From: JAVBMC01 sp031552845
Lineage (GTDB): Bacteria; Verrucomicrobiota; Kiritimatiellia; RFP12; DVOR01
NCBI GenBank assembly: GCA_031552845.1
Contig: JAVBMC010000003.1
Coordinates: 1 to 26,304, forward strand
Direction: 5' to 3'
Length of the DNA stretch: 26,304 bases
The position numbers and the translations under genes were made by a program. Under the pieces are notes generated by a model that did no database searches, had not been told where the DNA came from, and saw nothing but the letters and a program-made list of their open reading frames with translations. Positions 1-7,091 of the stretch are shown piece by piece. Each line of letters starts with the position of its first letter. Position 1 is the first letter of the stretch.

Positions 1-2
1 TA

Positions 3-58
3 CGAAAATCGGCCCGCCGATGGAACACTAAACGTCTCAAACGGCGGTTAGATTTTCG
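3..58. repeat. Imperfect long inverted repeat (56 nt)
   Basis: The outer arms CGAAAATC (3-10) and GATTTTCG (51-58) are perfect complements. A second pair, CCGCCG (14-19) and CGGCGG (42-47), nests inside them, leaving a 22-nt loop. It could form a hairpin or cruciform, or be the 3' transcript end of a gene left of the window. There is no run of T after the arm, so it is not a typical intrinsic terminator. Function unknown. Confidence 0.5.
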
Positions 59-59
59 C

Positions 60-75
60 GCCCCCCATGGGGGGC
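60..75. repeat. Perfect 16-bp GC palindrome
   Basis: GCCCCCCATGGGGGGC is self-complementary over its full length and lies just right of the long inverted repeat. A related run, CACCCCCCAT, recurs near 100-110. Apart from these elements and the promoter at 228-256, I see nothing recognisable in positions 1-293. Confidence 0.5.
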
Positions 76-227
76 TCCCCTGAAAGAGAGCGTGCCTGGG
101 CACCCCCCATCTGCAGGGAAAAGATATTTTACACTTTACAACCCATCACCCCTTTGCGACGAAGGTTTGATTTTCCTGGCGCGACTATTTCGCCCCAAAC
201 ATCGCGCACGGTATTCCCATAAACACC

Positions 228-256
228 TTGACATCTCTAACTGAAAGGTTCATAAT
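228..256 (+). promoter_or_regulatory. Sigma70-like promoter of the LRR gene cluster
   Basis: A perfect -35 box TTGACA (228-233) is separated by exactly 17 nt from a -10 box CATAAT (251-256). A start site near 263 would give a leader of about 30 nt that contains the GAGGAG ribosome binding site of the first LRR gene. It is the only good promoter seen upstream of the three genes, so they are probably cotranscribed. Confidence 0.75.
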
Positions 257-280
257 CTTTCTGTGACTCACCCTTCAAGA

Positions 281-286
281 GAGGAG
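281..286 (+). promoter_or_regulatory. Ribosome binding site that fixes the first LRR start
   Basis: GAGGAG lies 7 nt before the ATG at 294 but only 1 nt before an in-frame TTG at 288. The spacing favours ATG 294 as the true start, two codons shorter than the longest frame. Confidence 0.7.
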
Positions 287-293
287 CTTGACG

Positions 294-1790
294 ATGATAA
301 CAACAAAATGTTCGTTCTATGCCGGAGCAGCTTTCATAACGTTAGCGATGTTGATAGTATCAGCGTGTTGTTCCGTGCAAGAGTCGGACGGAGTCAAGAC
401 TGCGAAGATTAATGGCGTACGCTACACTTATTGCATTACCAATGGAGTAGTCATGATTGGTGGTGGAGACGAGCGCTACACGGCAGTACCAACCAACACT
501 GCGGGCGTTCTGAAAATCCCCTCAACATTGAGAGGCCGCCCTGTCGAACTGATCGCGCCCGGCGCGTTTGAACACTGCGAAAACTTGACGGAGATCATCA
601 TCCCCGACAGCATCACCAATATCGGTTCGAGAGCATTTTCCTCCTGTGCCAGCTTGCGATCAATCACCATTTCCAAAAACCTTGTTGCGATTGAAAAGCC
701 GGGAGAGATGTTTGACTATTGCCATCAATTGACCACTATCAATGTTGATAATGATAACCCTGACTACAAATCTGTCAACGGCATCCTGTTCGATAAATCC
801 GGCACCACTCTTCTGTTTTACCCCCGCACGAAACAAGGTGCCTATACTGTCCCCGACAACGTCGAAACCATTGAACGATTGGCGTTTGGAAGATGCCTCG
901 GCTTAACCTCCGTCACACTGCCGCCGAGCGTCAGAGAGATTCAATTCTGCGCATTCGCCGCATGCAGCAATTTGACAGCCGTGTCGCTGAATGAAGGACT
1001 TCGCTCCATCAAAGCGATGGCATTTTATGAATGCACCCGATTGTCCGCCATTACACTCCCGAAAAGCATCGACTACATCGGCGGGGGCATACTCATGGGC
1101 TGCCATAGCCTCGTGTCCATTCCCGTAGACCCGCAAAACGCAAAGTACGAATCCATCGATGGCGTCGTGTTCAAAAAAGAAGGCCCTCTGCTCATGACCT
1201 ATCCCTGCGGCAGAAAAGGCCCTTACTCGGTGCCCGACGGCGTCAAGCGACTCTACTCCGCCAATTTTCGAGACAGCATCGGCCTCACTTCGCTCGCCAT
1301 CCCCGCCAGCGTTGAAGAAATCGGCAGCTCCCTGGTGAACGCATGCTCCAACCTAACAGCTATCACAGTCGAGCCCACCAACGCCAACTTCGCATCAATT
1401 GACGGCGTGTTGTTTGATAAAGCCTGCACCAACCTACTGCTCTATCCCGAAGGAAAACAAGGCGCTTATACCATCCCACAGAACGTGCGCCATCTGGCAA
1501 CCTCGGCATTCAGATTCTGCAATGGGTTAACCGCTATCATAATCCCGGACGGCATTCGAGAAATCCCCTTCTGTGCATTCGCCTATTGTAATAACCTCAT
1601 AGCAGTCACCATCCCCAACAGCGTCACTAACGTCAATCCCGCTGCATTTTACGAATGCGCCAACATCACCTCTGTTACCATTCCACCCTGCGTAACAAAC
1701 CTGCAAGAGACCTTCCCCCACTCCTACGAAAAAATTACAAACGTTGTGCGCCTTTCGGCTCAAAACAATCGTTCAAGCGGAGATTTATAG
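294..1790 (+). CDS. BspA-type LRR_5 repeat lipoprotein (paralogue 1)
   Basis: An exported protein of 498 residues made almost entirely of BspA/Treponema-type leucine-rich repeats (LRR_5). The repeating pattern is an 'AF..C..L..I.IP..V..I' unit, as in PDSITNIGSRAFSSC. Three longer modules interrupt the solenoid, each with a DG[VI][LV]F.K stretch followed by YP and a G.Y[TS][VI]P motif. The N-terminus is hydrophobic and ends in V-S-A-C, a good lipobox, so the mature protein is probably a lipoprotein. Family members are surface proteins involved in adhesion or protein binding; the ligand here is unknown. It ends 2 nt before the next paralogue. Its last 75 or so residues are nearly identical to those of paralogue 2, which indicates recent tandem duplication or gene conversion. 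Confidence 0.85.
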   Translation: MITTKCSFYAGAAFITLAMLIVSACCSVQESDGVKTAKINGVRYTYCITNGVVMIGGGDERYTAVPTNTAGVLKIPSTLRGRPVELIAPGAFEHCENLTEIIIPDSITNIGSRAFSSCASLRSITISKNLVAIEKPGEMFDYCHQLTTINVDNDNPDYKSVNGILFDKSGTTLLFYPRTKQGAYTVPDNVETIERLAFGRCLGLTSVTLPPSVREIQFCAFAACSNLTAVSLNEGLRSIKAMAFYECTRLSAITLPKSIDYIGGGILMGCHSLVSIPVDPQNAKYESIDGVVFKKEGPLLMTYPCGRKGPYSVPDGVKRLYSANFRDSIGLTSLAIPASVEEIGSSLVNACSNLTAITVEPTNANFASIDGVLFDKACTNLLLYPEGKQGAYTIPQNVRHLATSAFRFCNGLTAIIIPDGIREIPFCAFAYCNNLIAVTIPNSVTNVNPAAFYECANITSVTIPPCVTNLQETFPHSYEKITNVVRLSAQNNRSSGDL

Positions 1791-1792
1791 TG

Positions 1793-3286
1793 ATGAGAAA
1801 CAAATGGGCTTTTTATGCTGGGGCAGTTTCATTAGCACTCACATTATCTGTCATATCGGTGGCGTGTTGCACTCAAGGATTGAGTGGCATGCGCACCAAG
1901 GAAATTGATGGAGTACAGTATGCCTATCGTATTACAAACGGCGTGGCCATAATTGGAATCGGTTGGGGTGGTGATTCGGCTATCCCAACCAACACAACGG
2001 GCGCAGTGAAGATTCCTTCGGAATTGGACGGTTGTCCCGTTGAAATAATTGCACCGTGGGCGTTTTCCGGCTGCGTGGGAGTGACAGACATTACCATTCC
2101 CAATAGCGTTACCAACATCCGTCTGGCAGCATTTTTTGGGTGCCGCAGCTTGAAGTCAATCACGATTCCCAAGAGCGTAACTTTCATTGAAGGTCCGTCG
2201 CTTGTGTTTGACCATTGCGGCAAACTTGAGACAATTTTTGTCGAAGCAGATAACCCCAACTATAAATCTGTTGATGGCGTGCTGTTTGACAAAGCGGGCA
2301 CCAATCTCTTGTTTTATCCACGCCCGCGGCAAGGTGCATATGCCGTGCCCGAGGGTGTCGAGAATATTGGGGGGCGAGCGTTCGCAGGGTGTGATGGACT
2401 CACCGCGGTCACACTGCCGGCAAGCGTCACGAGAATCCAAAATGAGGCATTTGTTCTTTGCAGCAATCTGATCTCTGTTGCTTTGAATGAAGGTCTCCGC
2501 TCCATTCAAGATTCCGCATTCCGTGGATGTACGCGGCTGAGTACTATCACACTGCCCAAGAGCCTTGAGAATGTAGGCAAAGGCGTGTTTGGGTCATGCC
2601 ACAGTCTCAAGGCGATCTCGATCGACATGGAGAACCCGAAGTACTCATCCGTGGATGGCGTGTTGCTCACGAAGGACATGACTGTTCTCGCTGCCTATCC
2701 GGCCGGTAAAGAAGGTGCCTATGCGGTTCCCGACACTGTCACGACACTTGGAAGGAGTTTGTTCAACGGCAACAACGGCCTCACTACACTCGCAATTCCC
2801 GCCAGCGTGAAATGGATTGATCCTTTTTTTGCTACCATCTGCCCAGCCTTAACTTCAGTGACAATTAATCCCGCCAATCCCAACTTCGCCTCAATTGACG
2901 GCGTGTTGTTTGATAAAGCCTGCACGAACCTCTGGTATTACCCGAGAGGACGGCAAGGAGCTTACACCATTCCAAACAATGCCCGCCATCTGGCAGCCTC
3001 GGCATTTAGTTTTTGTAATGGACTAACTGCTGTCACAATCTCGGACGGCATTCGAGAAATCCCCTTCTGTGCATTCGCTGGTTGCAAGAACCTCGCGGAA
3101 GTCACCATCCCCAACAGCGTCACCAACGTCAATCCCGCTGCATTTTACGAATGCGCCAATATCACCTCTGTTACTATTCCCCCCTGCGTAACAAACCTCA
3201 AAGAAACCTTCCCCCACTCCTACGAAAAAATCACCAACGTAGTCCGCCTCGCGGCGCAAAGCAATCGTTCAAGCGGAAATTTATAA
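1793..3286 (+). CDS. BspA-type LRR_5 repeat exported protein (paralogue 2)
   Basis: A protein of 497 residues with the same architecture as the upstream gene: signal sequence, LRR_5 units and three DGVL[FL]-type modules. The start is ATG 1793, because the signal peptide begins there (MRNKWAFYAG) and GGAG lies 10 nt upstream. The frame stays open leftwards over the previous gene, but that part is not coding. The export signal ends in S-V-A-C-C, a poorer lipobox than paralogue 1, so lipidation is uncertain. Two nucleotides separate it from paralogue 1, and its stop overlaps or adjoins the next start, so the three genes probably form one transcript with coupled translation. Confidence 0.83.
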   Translation: MRNKWAFYAGAVSLALTLSVISVACCTQGLSGMRTKEIDGVQYAYRITNGVAIIGIGWGGDSAIPTNTTGAVKIPSELDGCPVEIIAPWAFSGCVGVTDITIPNSVTNIRLAAFFGCRSLKSITIPKSVTFIEGPSLVFDHCGKLETIFVEADNPNYKSVDGVLFDKAGTNLLFYPRPRQGAYAVPEGVENIGGRAFAGCDGLTAVTLPASVTRIQNEAFVLCSNLISVALNEGLRSIQDSAFRGCTRLSTITLPKSLENVGKGVFGSCHSLKAISIDMENPKYSSVDGVLLTKDMTVLAAYPAGKEGAYAVPDTVTTLGRSLFNGNNGLTTLAIPASVKWIDPFFATICPALTSVTINPANPNFASIDGVLFDKACTNLWYYPRGRQGAYTIPNNARHLAASAFSFCNGLTAVTISDGIREIPFCAFAGCKNLAEVTIPNSVTNVNPAAFYECANITSVTIPPCVTNLKETFPHSYEKITNVVRLAAQSNRSSGNL

Positions 3287-3288
3287 TG

Positions 3289-4437
3289 ATGAAAAATAAA
3301 TGGTTGCTTTATGTTGGAGTGTTCTTGGTGATGACAGCATTTCCGGCGCTGGCGATGCGGTGCTTCCGGGAGGAATTGGGCGAAGTCAAAACTGAAAGTA
3401 TCAATGGCGTTCAGTACGCCTATTGCATCACCAACGGCGTGGCTATCATCGGGAGCGGCAATGAGTTCGCCACGGCTGTCTCGACCAACACTACGGGCGT
3501 GGTGAAGATTCCGGCAACGATCGGCGGACACCCTGTTGGAATAATCGCATCTGATGCATTTGCCAACTGCACGGGCTTGACGGAGGTCGTGCTCCCGTAC
3601 AGCGTCACCATGATTGAAACGATGGCGTTTTCTGCGTGTAGCAATTTGACCGCCGTATCGCTGAATGAAGGACTACGCTCCATCGGCACGATGGCATTTC
3701 GCGAATGCGTTCAGTTCAAGACAGTGGCGCTTCCGAAAAGCCTTGAGTCTATCGGTTGCGAAGCGTTCAGGAGGTGCAACAGCCTCACATCCATACCTGT
3801 GGAGCCGGAGAATCCCAAGTACGTCTCCATCGACGGAGTTGTGTTCAAAAAAGACGGCACCTTCCTGACCGTCTATCCTGCCGGCAGGCAGGGACACTAT
3901 ACCGTGCCCGACAAGGTGAAACGGTGCAACCTCTATACACTCGAAAGCAGCACTGGCCTAACTTCTCTTGCTTTACCCGCCAGCATTGATTATGCCGGAT
4001 GTTTTCAAAGCCCCAACTTAATTTCTCTTACCGTTGATCCCGCTAACACCAATTTCACATCAATTGACGGCGTCGTATTTAACAAGACCTGCACCCGAAT
4101 AAAGCTTTATCCGAGAGGACGGCAAGGTGCTTACACGATTCCAAAAAGCGTAAACAGTTTGGACTATTATGCATTCAGCTCTTGTAAGAACTTAACCTCG
4201 ATTACGATTCCGGATGGCGTTAAAGAAATTCCGCATGGGGCATTCTCTCATTGTAAGAATCTCACGGAAGTAGTGATCCCCAACAGCGTAACCAACATTA
4301 ACGACGATGCATTTTATAAATGCACGAGCATCACCTCCGTTGTCATTCCGCCCTGCGTGACGAACCTGCAAGAGATTTTCCCTCACTCCTACAAAAAAAT
4401 TACGAACGTGGTGCGCCTCGCGGCGGCGAAGGAGTAA
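3289..4437 (+). CDS. BspA-type LRR_5 repeat exported protein, shortened paralogue 3
   Basis: A 382-residue paralogue. Two consecutive ATGs (3286 and 3289) overlap the TAA of paralogue 2; 3289 is chosen because MKNKW aligns with the MRNKW start of paralogue 2. It has LRR_5 units but only two DGVVF...YP...Y.[VI]P modules: the first module of its siblings, with flanking repeats, is missing, which explains the loss of about 115 residues. The export signal ends in P-A-L-A before MRC, a signal peptidase I site rather than a lipobox. This copy may therefore be released into the periplasm or medium instead of being lipid-anchored. The function is probably surface binding; the ligand is unknown. Confidence 0.82.
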   Translation: MKNKWLLYVGVFLVMTAFPALAMRCFREELGEVKTESINGVQYAYCITNGVAIIGSGNEFATAVSTNTTGVVKIPATIGGHPVGIIASDAFANCTGLTEVVLPYSVTMIETMAFSACSNLTAVSLNEGLRSIGTMAFRECVQFKTVALPKSLESIGCEAFRRCNSLTSIPVEPENPKYVSIDGVVFKKDGTFLTVYPAGRQGHYTVPDKVKRCNLYTLESSTGLTSLALPASIDYAGCFQSPNLISLTVDPANTNFTSIDGVVFNKTCTRIKLYPRGRQGAYTIPKSVNSLDYYAFSSCKNLTSITIPDGVKEIPHGAFSHCKNLTEVVIPNSVTNINDDAFYKCTSITSVVIPPCVTNLQEIFPHSYKKITNVVRLAAAKE

Positions 4438-4447
4438 GATAAAAAAC

Positions 4448-4481
4448 AGCCCGGCGCCGCAGGTGGTGCGGGAGCCGGGCT
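4448..4481 (-). terminator. Intrinsic terminator of the GH10 gene, possibly bidirectional
   Basis: The outer stem AGCCCGGC/GCCGGGCT (4448-4455 and 4474-4481) encloses an inner stem CCGCA/TGCGG (4457-4461 and 4467-4471) with a 5-nt loop. Read on the - strand it is followed by a run of six T, a classic intrinsic terminator 20 nt past the GH10 stop. On the + strand it lies 10 nt after the third LRR gene but has a weak T tract. Confidence 0.8.
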
Positions 4482-4501
4482 GGTTATGATGAAGGTGCAG
4501 T

Positions 4502-6016
4502 TTAACGGACGTTAAACTCTTGGGTGTGGGTGATGCATTGTCCGTCGACCCATGTGGCGCGGTATTTGCCGCGAAATCCGCGGAAGGCGATGGAGCCTTG
4601 TGCGTCGGTCTTGAGTTTGAGCTGCGTTTTCCACTCGGTGTTGATGAGGTGGTTGAGCACGTGGTAGACGGGCTTGGGTTCCATCTGCCGCGAGAACATG
4701 CCGGAGATGGCGGGTTCGCCGGGGGCGCCGCAGTCATCAACGAGATTCCACCAGGTGATGCCCATGGTGGGCTTGATGCTGAACCAGAGGCGGTAGAGGT
4801 TGTAGGAGATGATGGCTTGGATGGCTTGGCCGCGGGCGTCGTTGTTGGGCGCAGTGATAGTGACTTCGCTGCGGTGGAGGGGACGGCCTGTGCGGGCGAG
4901 GAGTTCAAACTCTTTCCAAACTTTCTCCGGTGTCTCAATGGGTTTACCGGCGGCCATGTCGAGGCAGGCTTGCGGATTGAAGAAGTGTTTTTGCGTGCCG
5001 ACGATGTCGATCTTGCAGCCGCGATCAATCATTTCGAGCGTCTGCTTGACGTAGGCCTCTTCGTTGAGGTAGTCGTTGATGTTCAGCTGCACGCTCGAGG
5101 GGAAGGCGCGTTGCGCGGTCTGGAATGCGCGGTAAGCATAGTCGCCTTCACGCGGGCCGTAGTGGCTGAGGCAAAATGCGGTATCGCGCGGCAGCAGTCC
5201 CCATTTGTAATCGGAGCCGCTCTCATTCGCCACATCCCAGCTCGGCAGGCGGGCACCGTAATGCTTGGCAATATCGACGATCCGCTCGGCCTGCTTGTCG
5301 CGTAGGAGGCGCGCGTAGTTGGGCGCGAGTTCCGCCCACTCTTCCGCGGTGTGTTCCTTCATCTGCTTGAGAAACGGCTCAGGCAAACAACCGGTCTGCA
5401 AGGGCGTTGTCGGGGTGAACTCTTTTAAGAAGGGCATTTCTTTGGCACCTTGTTGAACGAGCCAGGTTGGGACTTGCCACTTGAAACTCCCCCAGCACAA
5501 TACGTGGCCGTGCATGCGGATGCCTTTGGATTCGCAGAACTCGACCACAGGGTCGGTCGCCGGACGCCGCCAGTGAGGCTGCTCCTTCGGGTTGGGGCAT
5601 TTGTTCCAGAACTCCGCCGTGTCACGATATTCGCCCTTGAAGCGGGGCTTACCCTCCTCCATCTCAAAGGTCTTCCAATAAAACGCAATTGTCGCGCCGT
5701 TGAGGAAGGTGCCGAAAAGATCCTTATACTTTGAGTTGAGCTCATCGTTGCCGAGCTGGTCGAAGTTGAAGATGTGCGCACCGAAAACGAAATCATGCGT
5801 CAGCTGCTCAACCTTAACATCAGTGCCCCCCTTCATGCCCGGCACCTTAAAGACTGCATCCGCCTTACGGTTGGCCTCAATGTCGGCGTCGATTTTCTTC
5901 TGGACCTCCGGATTCCAAAATGTCCAATACGCCTCGCTCATCACATTGCTCTGCAACACCTGCGCCGACACACCCAACGTCAGCAACATTCCCGCACACA
6001 CAATAAAAACCTTCAT
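4502..6016 (-). CDS. Exported GH10-like endo-beta-1,4-xylanase
   Basis: A 504-residue secreted glycoside hydrolase family 10 protein, expected to cleave internal beta-1,4 bonds of xylan. The start is ATG at 6016, preceded by GGGAG. A signal peptide with A-Q cleavage (residues 1-19) follows; the open frame extends 35 codons further but has no RBS. GH10 landmarks in order: HGHVLCWG (169-176), acid/base Glu265 in WDVANES, Gln342 and His344 in IVGTQKH, nucleophile Glu384 in HRSEVTIT, and a TWWNL strand (421-425). The Trp-His pair usual after the GH-x-L motif is Trp-Gly here and the nucleophile context departs from the common TELD form. This is therefore a divergent member and substrate specificity is uncertain. 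It converges on the LRR cluster across a shared terminator. Confidence 0.85.
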   Translation of the reverse strand: MKVFIVCAGMLLTLGVSAQVLQSNVMSEAYWTFWNPEVQKKIDADIEANRKADAVFKVPGMKGGTDVKVEQLTHDFVFGAHIFNFDQLGNDELNSKYKDLFGTFLNGATIAFYWKTFEMEEGKPRFKGEYRDTAEFWNKCPNPKEQPHWRRPATDPVVEFCESKGIRMHGHVLCWGSFKWQVPTWLVQQGAKEMPFLKEFTPTTPLQTGCLPEPFLKQMKEHTAEEWAELAPNYARLLRDKQAERIVDIAKHYGARLPSWDVANESGSDYKWGLLPRDTAFCLSHYGPREGDYAYRAFQTAQRAFPSSVQLNINDYLNEEAYVKQTLEMIDRGCKIDIVGTQKHFFNPQACLDMAAGKPIETPEKVWKEFELLARTGRPLHRSEVTITAPNNDARGQAIQAIISYNLYRLWFSIKPTMGITWWNLVDDCGAPGEPAISGMFSRQMEPKPVYHVLNHLINTEWKTQLKLKTDAQGSIAFRGFRGKYRATWVDGQCITHTQEFNVR

Positions 6017-6109
6017 ACCCACTCCCTTGTTATAAGTATCTTTTGACCATAGTAACATAAACCCACCGCTCCTGCCAGATAAAAAGCCCGCAGCCTCTCT
6101 AAAATTAGG

Positions 6110-6138
6110 TCGACAATTCACACAAAAACAGTTACACT
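6110..6138 (+). promoter_or_regulatory. Promoter of the methyltransferase gene, possibly leaderless
   Basis: TCGACA (6110-6115) and TACACT (6133-6138) are 17 nt apart, a good sigma70-like pair. A start site 6-8 nt downstream would fall within a few bases of the ATG at 6149. No purine-rich Shine-Dalgarno sequence is present between them (the stretch is C-rich), which fits leaderless or near-leaderless translation. Confidence 0.5.
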
Positions 6139-6148
6139 AACCCCCACG

Positions 6149-7039
6149 ATGAATCCACTTGTCGCTAGCTGCCCAATCTGTCAAACATCTTCTTATACGC
6201 CCCACTTCCAGGCCGACAACCGGCATGGCAGACACCTGCAAACGCCGCATACGCAATTTAATGTTGCCCGCTGCCAAACCTGCGGTCTGCTCAGCGTACC
6301 GGAAGTAGAGACTACTCCTGACTATTATAAACTCTATTACCCCACAAATTACCATGCAGGTTCGGCATCCTCTCTCCTGACCCGTCTCTGGGCACCTTTT
6401 GCCCGCCTCGCGGCCCACCGCAAAATCAAGCGCGTCTTCAAAGGACTCCCGCAAAACCACCGCTACACTGTACTCGATGTTGGTTGCGGTCCAGGTGGAT
6501 TTCTCCAAACACTCGACCCCCAACTCGCCGATGCACAAGGCTTAGAACCCGTTCAAGAAGCAGTCGATGCCGCACAAGCCCAAGGCATCAATGTCCGCCA
6601 AGGCACCATCCAAAACCACAACCTCCCCCTCGGCGCATACGACATCATTACCCTTTGGCACGTTTTTGAACACCTCGCCGAGCCCAATGTTGCATTGGAA
6701 AACCTACACGCTCTCCTCAAACCCGGTGGACGCCTGATCATCTCCACACCCAACACCCAATCCCTTGCCGCCCGCCTCGGCAAGAAGTACTGGTACCACC
6801 TCGACGTTCCCCGCCATCTCCATCTCTACACGCCGCACAACCTCGCGCAACTCCTCCAACGCCACGGCTTTGCCCCCCAACAACTCACCTACACACCGTT
6901 TGACTATCCACTCGATCTTTTTTGGAGCATCCGCCGCCATCCGCTCGGCATCTGCCTGCTTCCCCTCTACCCGCTCATCAAACTCTTTGACCGCCAAAAT
7001 ATGACCCTCACAGCAGTCAAAGCTCCCGCCACAAAATAA
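6149..7039 (+). CDS. Class I SAM-dependent methyltransferase with N-terminal Cys cluster
   Basis: A cytoplasmic protein of 296 residues. The N-terminus carries C8-P-I-C11 and C42-Q-T-C45, spaced like a small zinc ribbon. The Rossmann methyltransferase core follows: motif I VLDVGCGPGGF (108-118), an acidic Glu133 after strand 2, the DIITLWHVFEHL stretch (165-176), then a LKPGGRLIISTPN strand (190-202) and a PRHLHLYTP segment (221-229). This arrangement is typical of Methyltransf_23/25-type enzymes often found in polysaccharide or secondary-metabolite clusters; the substrate cannot be read from sequence. It is monocistronic, between its own promoter and a strong terminator. Its neighbours are exported glycan proteins, but a functional link to them is only inference. 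Confidence 0.85.
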   Translation: MNPLVASCPICQTSSYTPHFQADNRHGRHLQTPHTQFNVARCQTCGLLSVPEVETTPDYYKLYYPTNYHAGSASSLLTRLWAPFARLAAHRKIKRVFKGLPQNHRYTVLDVGCGPGGFLQTLDPQLADAQGLEPVQEAVDAAQAQGINVRQGTIQNHNLPLGAYDIITLWHVFEHLAEPNVALENLHALLKPGGRLIISTPNTQSLAARLGKKYWYHLDVPRHLHLYTPHNLAQLLQRHGFAPQQLTYTPFDYPLDLFWSIRRHPLGICLLPLYPLIKLFDRQNMTLTAVKAPATK

Positions 7040-7069
7040 AAAGAGCCGCCCTTCACAAGGCGGCTCTTT
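7040..7069. terminator. Bidirectional intrinsic terminator
   Basis: A perfect 11-bp stem AAAGAGCCGCC/GGCGGCTCTTT (7040-7050 and 7059-7069) with an 8-nt loop lies directly after the methyltransferase stop. On the - strand the stem ends in TCTTTTT, an excellent T tract, so it also terminates the four-gene operon that converges from the right (stop at 7092). Confidence 0.88.
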
Positions 7070-7091
7070 AGCAGATAAAAAAGTTGTCCGC

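Noticed and set aside
3..58. Integron attC site
   Set aside because: GTTAGAT fits a GTTRRRY core, but the matching left core is absent and no integrase or cassette array is visible.
1655..1792. N-terminal extension of the second LRR gene
   Set aside because: It overlaps the end of the first LRR gene in another frame and would bury the signal peptide that begins at 1793.
6029..6034. TATAAC as -10 box of the GH10 gene
   Set aside because: Transcription from it would start within the ribosome binding site, and no suitable -35 box lies at the right distance.
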